From assembly GCA_949482135.1 (NCBI GenBank), contig CASYFC010000003.1, positions 142,680-206,679 of the forward strand: a stretch of 64,000 nucleotides of DNA, given 5' to 3'. The notes below the pieces were generated by a model. That model did not search any database and was not told the DNA's origin. It saw nothing but the letters and a program-made list of their open reading frames with translations. Of this stretch, positions 25,642 to 34,108 are shown one piece after another. The DNA comes from an uncultured Clostridia bacterium. GTDB lineage: Bacteria > Bacillota > Clostridia > TANB77 > CAG-508. How positions within the stretch are numbered: the first letter of the stretch is position 1; each line of letters opens with the position of its first letter. A program made the position numbers and the translations under genes.

Positions 25642-26655
25642 ATGTTAAAAATTGGCTGTGAGGATATCAAAGTTGGGAATCGGGTAATTTTACCTGAAGC
25701 ATGGCATGAAAAGGTTATGGACTTTGGAAATCTTAAGAGCTGTGCATATGAATTTGAGGTTGAAGAGATTGTCAAACATAAGGCAAATAAAGAAACCTAC
25801 TATTTATGCAAGCCAGCCAAAAAGGAAAAAAGTGTAAAGATTGCATTTTCTGAAACTGCAATAAAATATTTATTTGGTCAGGAAGTGCAGGACCAGAATA
25901 TTGGTCTGTCTTTTAAAGATTTTCTTCCTTTTGAAGATACACACCTTTTGGTAACTAGCGTGAGAAACCCGAATGAAGTTATTCCTGGTATTTTTAAAAT
26001 TGAAACAGAACTGGTTCAGATAAAAGAAGATGCAGTTGAAGTAATCTGTTTGAATTTTAAACTGGACTTCACCAATGGTAGTGGTTTTTCTTCCATTCGT
26101 TTGTTTTGCGATGGTAATAAGAAATCCACTTGGAAGTTGTTGTATAGCACAGACATTTCCTGTATGACTGAGTATGAGCAGATGTTCCAAGATACAATGA
26201 TTCACAAAATGTATGTAGAAAGAAGCTGTGATAAGCTTGCTGCTTATCTTGAAAGGGAAGGCGCTGTAGAGCATGCAAAGGCACTACGGGAACGTGCAAA
26301 GGTTCACGATAACAGTAAAATTTGCTATGAGGATGAGTTGAGTGCTTTGTCCAGAATCATTAATGACAAATCATGTCTTAAGGATTCTTCTAAGCAGTTG
26401 TCTCCTATTAAACAGGATTCAATCAAACTGCATTGGAAACACAATTCGCACCACCCAGAGCATTTCAAGACAGCAATTGATATGAGCAAATTGGATATCA
26501 TGGAAATGTGCTGTGATTGGCATGCCAGGTCTACTCAGTATGGCACTGATTTTTTGGAGTTTGTGGAAAAGCGTCAGGCAGACCGTTTTCACTTCCCAGA
26601 GTGGATGTTTGCAGAAATTTGGCACTATTGTAAAGTGCTGGCTGCTGAAATTTAA
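25642..26655 (+). CDS. GC-rich gene with a C-terminal DUF5662 domain
   Basis: This protein of 337 residues has no signal peptide or membrane helix. The last 150 residues match DUF5662: RAKVHDNSKI, HWKHNSHHPEHF, EMCCDWHARS and RFHFPEWMFAEIWHY supply many His and Asp residues and suggest a metal-binding, HD-like helical fold. I do not recognise the N-terminal 180 residues. AAAGGAGGG sets the start at 25642 rather than an ATG at 25600. Base use is richer in G+C than the AT-rich neighbours, and it has its own promoter and terminator, so acquisition as a single gene is likely. DUF5662 is often seen in phages and gut Firmicutes. Confidence 0.75.
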   Translation: MLKIGCEDIKVGNRVILPEAWHEKVMDFGNLKSCAYEFEVEEIVKHKANKETYYLCKPAKKEKSVKIAFSETAIKYLFGQEVQDQNIGLSFKDFLPFEDTHLLVTSVRNPNEVIPGIFKIETELVQIKEDAVEVICLNFKLDFTNGSGFSSIRLFCDGNKKSTWKLLYSTDISCMTEYEQMFQDTMIHKMYVERSCDKLAAYLEREGAVEHAKALRERAKVHDNSKICYEDELSALSRIINDKSCLKDSSKQLSPIKQDSIKLHWKHNSHHPEHFKTAIDMSKLDIMEMCCDWHARSTQYGTDFLEFVEKRQADRFHFPEWMFAEIWHYCKVLAAEI

Positions 26656-26666
26656 TATGTAAATAT

Positions 26667-26703
26667 AAAAGGGTAGACTCATAACTCTGAGTCTACCCTT
26701 TTT
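26667..26703 (+). terminator. Rho-independent terminator
   Basis: AAAAGGGTAGACTCA (26667-26681) pairs perfectly with 26688-26702, which is followed by T. It closes the DUF5662 gene. Confidence 0.9.
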
Positions 26704-26731
26704 ATATAAAGATAATCTTTTACATAATATC

Positions 26732-26760
26732 TTGCAAAATGTTAAAAATAGTATTATAAT
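26732..26760 (+). promoter_or_regulatory. Promoter of ldh
   Basis: TTGCAA (26732-26737) and a perfect TATAAT (26755-26760) have 17 bp spacing. TTGCAA recurs as a -35 at several promoters in this window. Confidence 0.75.
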
Positions 26761-26803
26761 AATCAATTGAGAAAATTATTTTAAATATAAGGAGAAGATT
26801 ATT

Positions 26804-27772
26804 ATGATAGGAAAAAGAAAAGTTGTATTAGTAGGAACAGGTTTTGTAGGAATGAGTATGGCATATGCTATATTAAGTCAAGGGACAGCTAGTGGAGTAA
26901 ATGAACTAGTTTTAATAGATGTTCTAAAAGATAAAGCTATTGGAGAAGCAATGGATTTATGTCATGGATTACCATGTTCTTCAAGTCATATGAAAATAAA
27001 AGCAGGAGAGTATGATGAATGTTCAGATGCTGACATAGTTGTTATTACAGCAGGATTAAATCAAAAACCAGGACAAACAAGATTAGAACTTTCAGAAGCA
27101 AATGCAAAAATAATGAAGGATATTACAATTCAAGTTGTAAATAGTGGATTTAAAGGAATATTCTTAATTGCGTCAAATCCAGTAGACTTAATGACTAAAG
27201 TTGTACAAGAAGTTTCAAAATTTCCAACAAGTAGAGTAATTGGATCAGGAACAACACTAGATACAGCAAGATTAAGATTTATGGTAGGAGAATATTTAAA
27301 TGTATCTGATAAAAACGTACATGCTTACATTATGGGAGAACATGGAGATTCTTCATTTGTTCCATGGGAACATGCTTATGTTGGATGTAAAAAGGTTACA
27401 GATATATTAGAAGATGCAGGAAAGAATTTAAGTGATTTGGATCAAATATATGTTGAAGTTAGAGATGCAGCATATGAAATTATAAATAGAAAAAAAGCTA
27501 CTTATTATGGAATTGGATTAGGGTTGGCAAAGATTGTTAGAACAGTTATGAATGATACAAACGAAATTCTTACAGTTTCTGCTTATTTAAGAAATCAATA
27601 TGGACAAAATGATCTTTATATTGGTGTTCCTGCTATAATAAATAGTAATGGTGCAAGAGAACTATTAGAACTTGAATTGTCAGAAGAAAATCAAGAAAAG
27701 TTAAATTCCAGTGCAAAAATTCTAAAAGAAAATATGAACAATATAAGAAAAGTATTAAATAATGAAAAATAG
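26804..27772 (+). CDS. ldh: L-lactate dehydrogenase
   Basis: This NAD-dependent enzyme reduces pyruvate to L-lactate, a fermentative end step. The 322-residue protein has the Rossmann loop VGTGFVGMS, the specificity loop NQKPGQTRLEL with Gln (about Q87; Arg there would indicate malate dehydrogenase) and the substrate-binding Arg (about R93), the ASNPVD strand and the catalytic GEHGDS (about H180). It has a GGAGAAG ribosome site and is monocistronic, with its own promoter and terminator. The call as lactate rather than malate dehydrogenase rests on the Gln. Confidence 0.92.
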   Translation: MIGKRKVVLVGTGFVGMSMAYAILSQGTASGVNELVLIDVLKDKAIGEAMDLCHGLPCSSSHMKIKAGEYDECSDADIVVITAGLNQKPGQTRLELSEANAKIMKDITIQVVNSGFKGIFLIASNPVDLMTKVVQEVSKFPTSRVIGSGTTLDTARLRFMVGEYLNVSDKNVHAYIMGEHGDSSFVPWEHAYVGCKKVTDILEDAGKNLSDLDQIYVEVRDAAYEIINRKKATYYGIGLGLAKIVRTVMNDTNEILTVSAYLRNQYGQNDLYIGVPAIINSNGARELLELELSEENQEKLNSSAKILKENMNNIRKVLNNEK

Positions 27773-27782
27773 AACTATAATT

Positions 27783-27818
27783 AAAAGATAGTTAGATATT
27801 ACATGGCTATCTTTTTTA
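27783..27818 (+). terminator. Rho-independent terminator of ldh
   Basis: AAAAGATAG (27783-27791) pairs with CTATCTTTT (27807-27815), followed by TTT. Confidence 0.7.
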
Positions 27819-27847
27819 TTGCAATATTATGTAAATTATGTTATAAT
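27819..27847 (+). promoter_or_regulatory. Promoter of the GNAT gene
   Basis: TTGCAA (27819-27824) and TATAAT (27842-27847) have 17 bp spacing. The promoter is AT-rich and host-like although the gene it drives is not. Confidence 0.7.
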
Positions 27848-27879
27848 AAAATGGTAAAAAATATAGGAGGTTTACTTAA

Positions 27880-28317
27880 ATGAAATTACGGATGGCTGAT
27901 TTAACAAGAGGAGACTATGAAACTTTCAAACAAATGCACCTCCAATTTCGATATGCGGAATTGGATGCCGCCCAAGAAATGGAGCGTCAGGCAGTAATAA
28001 AGAACTATGAAGACTACTACGAGTATGCCCAAAACGAATGGATTTACTTTGCTGTAAAAGATGGTGAAGAAGTGGGCTATGTTGTTTTGACAGCATATGA
28101 AGATATGACTGTAAAACTCGAGGAAGTCTACATCAGGAAGGACTGCCAGCGTAAGGGACATGGCAAGAAGTTTGTGAAGAAGATCATTGAGTTCCTAAGG
28201 GAAAATGGGATGGAAAAGGTTGAGGTTTTCTCTGCAACTATGGCGACAGATTGTTTCTGGAGTGAATGCTGGTTTAAATCTGTTGGAGGTTCCGAAATGT
28301 TTGAATATGTAATTTAG
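27880..28317 (+). CDS. GNAT-family N-acetyltransferase, GC-rich
   Basis: This acetyl-CoA-dependent acyltransferase of 145 residues has the GNAT core: EEVGYVVLTAYEDMTVKLEEVYIRKDCQRKGHGKKFVKKIIEFLRENG, in which the R-x-x-G-x-G/K loop (QRKGHGKK) binds the CoA pyrophosphate, read here in separate short motifs. The substrate cannot be told. GGAGG precedes the ATG. G+C is visibly higher than in ldh beside it: 28 of 60 at 28141-28200 against 16 of 60 at 27661-27720. Its own host-like promoter and closing hairpin make it another one-gene island. Confidence 0.85.
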   Translation: MKLRMADLTRGDYETFKQMHLQFRYAELDAAQEMERQAVIKNYEDYYEYAQNEWIYFAVKDGEEVGYVVLTAYEDMTVKLEEVYIRKDCQRKGHGKKFVKKIIEFLRENGMEKVEVFSATMATDCFWSECWFKSVGGSEMFEYVI

Positions 28318-28331
28318 GTAAGCAAAAAAAA

Positions 28332-28357
28332 AGACCGCCCTGGCTACAGGGTGGTCT
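28332..28357. terminator. GC-rich hairpin terminator between convergent genes
   Basis: AGACCGCCCTG (28332-28342) pairs with CAGGGTGGTCT (28347-28357) over a GCTA loop. The long A run on its left becomes a T run on the minus strand, so it ends the minus-strand gene most clearly. Its composition matches the GNAT gene. Confidence 0.75.
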
Positions 28358-28365
28358 GCAACATT

Positions 28366-29280
28366 TTATCTAGCATCATTTTCTGATTGTAATTCTTTTG
28401 GATTTATATGTTTTGCATTTGTATTTTGTGATGAAGTTATATCTTGTTTTAAACCAACTCTATTTTCTCTTTCTTCCTTTAATTGATGTGCAAATGTTAG
28501 TACACCAATTTTATTCTTTTTACCATCAAATTGTTTAATAGTTATTTTCTTTTTAGCAAATTCAGACTGTTCTTGTAGTGGAAGAGAAGCATATTTTTCT
28601 AAAAATATATTTAATTCAGAAAGAACAAAAGTATCTTCTATTTTGCATGCTTTAGAAAAATCAGAAGAATCTATTAATTTAGCAAGATTATCTTGATACT
28701 CTAGCAATTGTTCCTGTAAAGGAATTTCATCAGAATAGCTATCTCTTGAGGATAAACATTTTTTAAATTTAGATTTATTTTGTTTATAAAATTCTAAATC
28801 TTCAGGTGAAATTTTCTGATTCATATTACGACAAAAATCAGGATAAACTTCTCTAATGCTATCATATAAATCTAATCTAGACTTTGAATGTACATCTAAT
28901 TTTTTACTAAGTTTAACATTCTTTTTTAAATATTCATTTGAAAACTCTGTATCAGCATGAAATTGTTCCTCAAATTTTTGGGCATTTTTTCCTGAGTGAT
29001 GTATTTTATATGGGTGAGGCAAATAAAAAGAATTATCTGCTGTTGCAGCAACATAAGCCATATCAAAAAGATATATTAATTCACTTGTTTGTTTTGATGC
29101 AATATTTGAATGTATAGCAAATGGGGTTGGACTTTCATATATACTTTTTGGTTGTTCAAGCGCTTCTTGTTCTAATTGATCAATTGCGCTGAAAGTGTTA
29201 ATCTTAACAGGCTCTGACAAAGTTTTTTTATTTGTTAATTTATTTTTTATACTACTAAAAAAATCACTTAAAAAGCTCAT
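28366..29280 (-). CDS. Unrecognised 304-residue helical protein
   Basis: I do not recognise a family. The protein is polar and mostly helical, with no signal peptide or membrane helix. It opens with an amphipathic segment (FLSDFFSSIKNKL) of the kind that can lie on a membrane, and similar aromatic-basic helices occur near the ends of the unknown proteins at 49.8 and 55.9 kb. AGGAGG stands before the ATG, and a promoter (TTGACA, 17 bp, TATACT) precedes it. Composition is host-like. It is monocistronic and ends at the hairpin at 28332. Confidence 0.7.
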   Translation of the reverse strand: MSFLSDFFSSIKNKLTNKKTLSEPVKINTFSAIDQLEQEALEQPKSIYESPTPFAIHSNIASKQTSELIYLFDMAYVAATADNSFYLPHPYKIHHSGKNAQKFEEQFHADTEFSNEYLKKNVKLSKKLDVHSKSRLDLYDSIREVYPDFCRNMNQKISPEDLEFYKQNKSKFKKCLSSRDSYSDEIPLQEQLLEYQDNLAKLIDSSDFSKACKIEDTFVLSELNIFLEKYASLPLQEQSEFAKKKITIKQFDGKKNKIGVLTFAHQLKEERENRVGLKQDITSSQNTNAKHINPKELQSENDAR

Positions 29281-29302
29281 TTTAAAAACCTCCTAAACAA
29301 GA

Positions 29303-29331
29303 AGTATACTCTTATAACTATTAAATGTCAA
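29303..29331 (-). promoter_or_regulatory. Promoter of the 304-residue protein
   Basis: On the minus strand TTGACA (29326-29331) and TATACT (29303-29308) have 17 bp spacing. Confidence 0.75.
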
Positions 29332-29343
29332 CAAATTTCGACA

Positions 29344-30135
29344 TTAATTTATTTTTTCTAATTTTGCATGTATAACTATACGAAATTTATTATTATTATC
29401 ACAGGTACATAGTGTTATAATATTATCTTCATAAGAAACATTTAAATTAAAATCATAGATACTTTTTTGGCTAATACTTGTTATAAAATTATTGAAAGTT
29501 TCTTCATTTTCAAAAGAGTTATATAATACTAGTTTATTTTGATTAATTTTGTATACAGAAAAGATTTTAGCAATATAATTTGAATCTTTAGTGCAAAAAT
29601 AAAAATACTTGTTTGAATCTTTGTTAAACCATTCAGGATTTAATAAAGATTTTAAATTGCTAAACATAGTATTATTACGCCTGTTATGTCCATAAATAAG
29701 CGTATTTTTATCTAATGTTTCAAAATTATTTGTATAGTCTGCAAAAATCCATCCAGCACTATTATATTGTTTCTTAAAATTGTGCTTTAAATAAAAACTA
29801 TTATTATTTGTTTTAACAATTGGAAAATTTATATTTGTATTATTAACTTTTATCCATCCAACAGTATCTTCATTTTGTTTTAGCAATTCTTGAAAATTTA
29901 TTTCAAGAGTTTCATAAGAATTATCTAAATTATTATTTTCGTTGTTTTGTGAGTGTGATTCTGATTCAGTTACAAATTCTTCAGCTAAGTTATCTGCTAA
30001 TTTAGCATTTTCATTGTTTTCATTATTCCAACGATATAATAGAAATAAACAAAGTAAAATAATAATTAAAGAAATTAATCTAAATAAAAATATTCCTAGA
30101 CTAAATTTTTTTTCTTTTTTCAAATCAATCACCAA
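29344..30135 (-). CDS. Class B sortase
   Basis: This is a membrane transpeptidase of 263 residues with an N-terminal helix (about 14-33). The class B core is clear: VGWIKVNNTNINFPIVKT, the GWIFADY segment, the catalytic His in YGHNRRNN, the Cys in ITLCTCDNN and the Arg in KFRIVIHAKL. Class B enzymes usually anchor one or a few wall proteins; no sortase substrate is next to it here. The start is uncertain: a TTG at 30135 or a later TTG (about 30123) preceded by GGTGAT. It is separate from the pilus sortases at 9.8-11.5 kb and belongs to a different class. Confidence 0.85.
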   Translation of the reverse strand: MVIDLKKEKKFSLGIFLFRLISLIIILLCLFLLYRWNNENNENAKLADNLAEEFVTESESHSQNNENNNLDNSYETLEINFQELLKQNEDTVGWIKVNNTNINFPIVKTNNNSFYLKHNFKKQYNSAGWIFADYTNNFETLDKNTLIYGHNRRNNTMFSNLKSLLNPEWFNKDSNKYFYFCTKDSNYIAKIFSVYKINQNKLVLYNSFENEETFNNFITSISQKSIYDFNLNVSYEDNIITLCTCDNNNKFRIVIHAKLEKIN

Positions 30136-30245
30136 TTTAATTATAATTAATAATAAATTTTAAATCAAGAACAAATAATTACAATTAGATATAAGTATTA
30201 TAAATAGTTATTTGGTAATAATATGTTAAAGTAGAGGTAATAAAT

Positions 30246-31187
30246 ATGTTTTTAAATTTTATATTAATAATATTAGGATTTGCTTTATTAGTTAAAGGAG
30301 CAGATTTTTTAGTTGATGGTTCAACAATAATTGCAAAAAAATTTCATATCAAAGAAATTGTAATTGGTCTTACAATTGTTTCAATAGGTACATCATTTCC
30401 TGAACTAATGGTTAGTTTAACATCTGCTTTAAATAATCATGCTGATATGGCAATAGGAAATGTGGTTGGAAGTAATATTTCCAATTTATTTTTGATATTA
30501 GGAATTTGTGCAATAATAAAACCATTGAAATTTCAAGAGGAAACAGCAAGGTTAGAAATTCCAATAGTAATCTTTTTAACCGCATTACTATATATTTTAG
30601 GAAATAATTCTTATGAAAAAGTAATTACTAGGATAGAAGGTACTATTTTATCATTATTTTTTATTTTATTTATAATATATAATTTATGGATTGTTAAAAA
30701 AGATAATATTACAGATGAAAAAGTAAACGATTATACAAATAAGGAAATTATAAATGGTGTTGTAAAAATATTTATTGGAATAATAGGATTAAAGTTTGGA
30801 AGTGACTTTATTGTAAATAATTCATCTGAATTAGCTGAGAGTTTTGGCGTTAGCGAAAAAATAATAAGTTTAACTATAATTGCAATTAGCACAAGTCTTC
30901 CTGAACTAATAACTTCTGCTACAGCAACACTAAAAGGTGAGATAAATATGGCTATAGGAAATGTAATTGGCTCAAATATATTTAATATAGTATTAATTGT
31001 AGGTGTTACTGCATTAATAAGTCCAATAAATTATTCAGTATCTTACAATAAAGATATTATATTTTTTTTGATAGGAATGATTATTTTAGCTATTTTGCCA
31101 ATGATTGGTAAAAAAAGAATGTCAAGGTTTGCTGGTATGCTTTATTTTTCAGCATATGTTGTGTATATGATAGATTTGATAAAATAA
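30246..31187 (+). CDS. CaCA-family sodium/calcium exchanger (YrbG-like)
   Basis: This membrane antiporter of 313 residues contains both alpha repeats of the CaCA superfamily: GTSFPELMVSLTSAL with GNVVGSNISNLFLILG, and STSLPELITSATATL with GNVIGSNIFNIVLIVG. About ten membrane helices can be drawn. It would exchange calcium for sodium or protons across the cytoplasmic membrane. AGAGG lies before the ATG. It is divergent from the sortase B gene and appears monocistronic; no terminator is obvious downstream. Confidence 0.9.
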   Translation: MFLNFILIILGFALLVKGADFLVDGSTIIAKKFHIKEIVIGLTIVSIGTSFPELMVSLTSALNNHADMAIGNVVGSNISNLFLILGICAIIKPLKFQEETARLEIPIVIFLTALLYILGNNSYEKVITRIEGTILSLFFILFIIYNLWIVKKDNITDEKVNDYTNKEIINGVVKIFIGIIGLKFGSDFIVNNSSELAESFGVSEKIISLTIIAISTSLPELITSATATLKGEINMAIGNVIGSNIFNIVLIVGVTALISPINYSVSYNKDIIFFLIGMIILAILPMIGKKRMSRFAGMLYFSAYVVYMIDLIK

Positions 31188-31370
31188 TTAATAAATTCAC
31201 ATAAAATTTACGAAAAACTATTTAAATCTGTCACAATCTGTGATATAATTAAAACGTTGATTGCGTGATTAAATATCAACATACAGATGTTATACAAACA
31301 CATATGAAAAAAAGGCATTATATGCTTATTTAAAATCTATAAATGTAAAATTACATATATAGGAGGAAGT

Positions 31371-32507
31371 ATGAGTAAATCAAATATGAACTTTGCAGTT
31401 GACGGAACTGCTGTGGCTTATAATATGCTAGATGGGGAAATTAGAGCAAGAATTGCTACTAGAAATAATCCTCAGAAAAAGGCATTATATAGAGAGAAAG
31501 GTGTAATAGATTCATCACCAGCAATTACAAGATTTATGGTTAAGTATCCAAGCGTTTTTGGAAACAAAAAGTTAATACATTCAGACGGAAGTAATTTCTT
31601 TGGTGGAATTTTATCATTATCACCTTTGGCAGGAACTAATTCTCAAAAAGACATGTTAAGAAATCGAATGAAATATGAATATAACTTATCTGATAGTGAA
31701 CTACAAGGAATGGATGGATTTTTTGATGATTTAAATCACTTAAAAGATGCACCAGAAATTCAAGAAATAGTTGGAAAAACAGTAAGCTATAAGAATTATA
31801 TAAAAAGTGTATGGGATACACATGAACCAAGTGTTATGAGACATATTAAGTCTGTATTAGGATATGAACCAGAAGTAATTGGAAGTGTTAATACATACGT
31901 AATGTACCCTAATTTTGATACACATAGAAGTTGTCAACTTACAGATAAAAAAATATATATGTATTTTGGAAAATGTAAAAGGACTGCAAGTAAAGATGAA
32001 TCATATGAAGCCAAAGTTGTCTCAGCGCTTGCCCACCAAGCAGTACATCAACCAATGTTACCATACAAACCATTTATGACTAGACAAGAAAAAGAAACAT
32101 TTCATGCGTTTATAAAATATTTAACAGATAAAGATGTATATAATATGATTTCTGGAAGAAGTTATTTAGATATTACTACTCAAAATGAAGACTGTAAATT
32201 AATGGCAAAAATGTACCCATTTTGGTTAGGATATAGATATAGAAATGCTGATAGAGAAGGAAAAAATTCTATTATAGAGGTAAAAAAAGCAATAGCTAGG
32301 GATAAAGATTATTATGATAGCCTACCAGAAGGAAGTAAAAAGAAAAAAGCACTATCTACATATAATTTTGAAAAGTTAGATGCAGAAAAAATAGTTAATC
32401 TTTTTAAAGGAAAAAGAGCGATTACACCATATGAGTTTGTAAAAATAGATATAGATGACAGATCACAAGTTTATAAAGGAAGATATATTTCAGACTCAGT
32501 TAGATAG
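31371..32507 (+). CDS. Unrecognised 378-residue protein with an HxxxH motif
   Basis: I do not recognise a family. The protein is soluble, basic and without a signal peptide. A segment near residues 216-231 reads SALAHQAVHQPMLPYK, which resembles the HExxH helix of zinc metallopeptidases except that Gln replaces the catalytic Glu; a later NEDCKLMAKMYPFWLGYRY could be compared with their third-ligand region. Metal binding without peptidase activity is possible, but this is speculation. AGGAGG before the ATG sets the start, and a TATAAT at 31244 with a weak -35 may drive it. It has host-like composition and its own terminator. Confidence 0.7.
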   Translation: MSKSNMNFAVDGTAVAYNMLDGEIRARIATRNNPQKKALYREKGVIDSSPAITRFMVKYPSVFGNKKLIHSDGSNFFGGILSLSPLAGTNSQKDMLRNRMKYEYNLSDSELQGMDGFFDDLNHLKDAPEIQEIVGKTVSYKNYIKSVWDTHEPSVMRHIKSVLGYEPEVIGSVNTYVMYPNFDTHRSCQLTDKKIYMYFGKCKRTASKDESYEAKVVSALAHQAVHQPMLPYKPFMTRQEKETFHAFIKYLTDKDVYNMISGRSYLDITTQNEDCKLMAKMYPFWLGYRYRNADREGKNSIIEVKKAIARDKDYYDSLPEGSKKKKALSTYNFEKLDAEKIVNLFKGKRAITPYEFVKIDIDDRSQVYKGRYISDSVR

Positions 32508-32519
32508 TTAAATAAAATA

Positions 32520-32568
32520 AACCTAAATTATTAGATTATAAAGTTTAATAATTTAGGTTATTTTTTTC
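32520..32568 (+). terminator. Rho-independent terminator
   Basis: AACCTAAATTATTA (32520-32533) pairs perfectly with 32546-32559, followed by a run of T. It closes the unknown gene at 31371. Confidence 0.85.
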
Positions 32569-32626
32569 TTGAAAAAAGATATTCTTATTGTTAAAATCAA
32601 GAAAGATAAACAATATGGGAGTATTT

Positions 32627-33637
32627 ATGGGAAGAAGAAGTAAAAAGACAAAAAAGATTTTAACACAATGGCTAATAGCAATAATTATAATTATTTTGTG
32701 GATAATTGCAGATAAATATGGAATACTTGCTAAAATAGATAAACAAATAGCAGAAACAGGGTTAGCAAATATAGTAGATACATCGAGTACATCAGTTGTT
32801 TCTACAATACCAAGAGTAAAAGATAATATAGATATAATAACAAGTGCTTCTGAAAATATAGTTATCGAGCCATCAAAATTAAATATATTATTTTTTGATG
32901 TTGGTCAGGCGGATTGTGAATTGATTATTTGTAATAGCCAAACTCTTTTAATTGATGCAGGAAATAATAAAGATGGAGAAAAGATTGTTAATGCAATTAG
33001 AGGATTAGGAATAACAAAATTAGATTATGTTGTGGGAACACATGTACATGAGGATCACATTGGTGGTATGAGTTATATTATAGATTCATTTGATATAGGA
33101 AATTTTTATTTACCATATAATACAACATCAACAACAAATTTTTATAAAAGATTATTAACATCACTTACAAATAAAGAACTTGAAATTACAGAAGCAAATG
33201 TTGGAGATAAATTTCAATTAGGAGAAAGTATTTGTGAGATAATGTCAATTGATAATAGTGAGCCTGAAAATATTAATGAAGAATCAATAGTTATAGAATT
33301 AAGTTATGGTAGTCAAAAATATTTATTTATGGGAGATGCAGAAAAAGAAAACGAAGAAATGAGAAACTGGAATGATATAGATGTTTTAAAAGTAGGACAT
33401 CATGGATCAAATACAAGTAGTTCTCAAAAATTTTTAAATCAAGTATTACCTGAAATTGCTGTAATTTCAGTTGGTGAAGGAAATAGTTATGGACTTCCAA
33501 AAGACCAAATTTTAGATAGGTTAAATAAACTAGGAAGTACAATATATAGAACAGATAGAGATGGGACGATTCATTTAGTAAGTGATGGGGAAAATAATGA
33601 AATTATAAAAGTAAAATTGAGTTTAGATGGAAATTAG
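32627..33637 (+). CDS. ComEC/Rec2-like metallo-beta-lactamase hydrolase, membrane-anchored
   Basis: This extracytoplasmic metallohydrolase of 336 residues has an N-terminal membrane helix (residues 10-30) and a beta-lactamase fold from residue 85 on: ILFFDVGQADCELI, LLIDAG, the metal site THVHEDHIGG, FMGDAEKE and VGHHGSNTSSS. This is the domain found at the C-terminus of ComEC, here as a stand-alone protein. Such proteins may degrade the non-transported DNA strand or other phosphodiesters; the substrate is unknown. The start at 32627 follows GGGAG. Its stop overlaps the stop of the convergent DUF3006 gene by three bases. Confidence 0.88.
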   Translation: MGRRSKKTKKILTQWLIAIIIIILWIIADKYGILAKIDKQIAETGLANIVDTSSTSVVSTIPRVKDNIDIITSASENIVIEPSKLNILFFDVGQADCELIICNSQTLLIDAGNNKDGEKIVNAIRGLGITKLDYVVGTHVHEDHIGGMSYIIDSFDIGNFYLPYNTTSTTNFYKRLLTSLTNKELEITEANVGDKFQLGESICEIMSIDNSEPENINEESIVIELSYGSQKYLFMGDAEKENEEMRNWNDIDVLKVGHHGSNTSSSQKFLNQVLPEIAVISVGEGNSYGLPKDQILDRLNKLGSTIYRTDRDGTIHLVSDGENNEIIKVKLSLDGN

Positions 33638-33948
33638 TTTTTCTTTCTAAATAAACTATTTACCATACATTTAATTTCATCTTGTTCAGTATTAGTAGTG
33701 ATTTTATCTATTACATATACTCCGTTTTCTAATTTTAAAATATCACCTTCTTTACTATTTTCTGGAATTAAAGAACAGTGTATATTAATCATTTCGTTTG
33801 TTTCTTTATTTTCGCAAATTGCAAATTCACCTTCAAATCTATCAATAGAAAAACGAGGAGCTTTTTCTATTGATTTTTTTAATTCCTTTGAAAAAGAGTT
33901 ATTAAGTTTTGTATTATTATTTTCAATATTTAAATTCATAGTCATCAT
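33634..33948 (-). CDS. DUF3006 family protein
   Basis: This small soluble protein of about 104 residues carries the DUF3006 signature FSIDRFEGEFAICENKET, followed by a beta-rich part (GDILKLENGVYVIDK). DUF3006 genes are often neighbours of ComEC-like metallo-beta-lactamase genes, and here the two face each other with overlapping stops. AAAGGATGATG lies before the start; either of two adjacent ATG codons could be used. A promoter is visible upstream on the minus strand at 34006-34034. Function is unknown. Confidence 0.8.
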   Translation of the reverse strand: MMTMNLNIENNNTKLNNSFSKELKKSIEKAPRFSIDRFEGEFAICENKETNEMINIHCSLIPENSKEGDILKLENGVYVIDKITTNTEQDEIKCMVNSLFRKKN

Positions 33949-34005
33949 CCTTTCTTAGATAAAAAGCATGTTTGAGTAATAGTCTCAATGTTTTAGAACA
34001 ACTCT

Positions 34006-34034
34006 AGTATAGCATGATTTGTCGAAAAGTTCAA
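34006..34034 (-). promoter_or_regulatory. Promoter of the DUF3006 gene
   Basis: On the minus strand TTGAAC (34029-34034) and TATACT (34006-34011) are 17 bp apart. Confidence 0.65.
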
Positions 34035-34046
34035 TTGATATTTATA

Positions 34047-34075
34047 TTTACAAAATAATTAAATATTGATACAAT
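34047..34075 (+). promoter_or_regulatory. Promoter of the thioredoxin-fold gene
   Basis: TTTACA (34047-34052) and TACAAT (34070-34075) are 17 bp apart, 34 bases before the start codon. Confidence 0.65.
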
Positions 34076-34108
34076 TTATAAGAAATTTACAAAAGAATAG
34101 GAGAAAAA

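Noticed and set aside
2962-28357. Prophage or integron origin of the GC-rich genes
   Set aside because: No integrase, phage structural gene, attC-like site or target duplication was seen. The hairpins at their ends read as plain terminators.
31250-31590. Antisense frames under the 378-residue protein
   Set aside because: The minus-strand frame at 31636-31830 lacks a ribosome site and has biased shadow composition.
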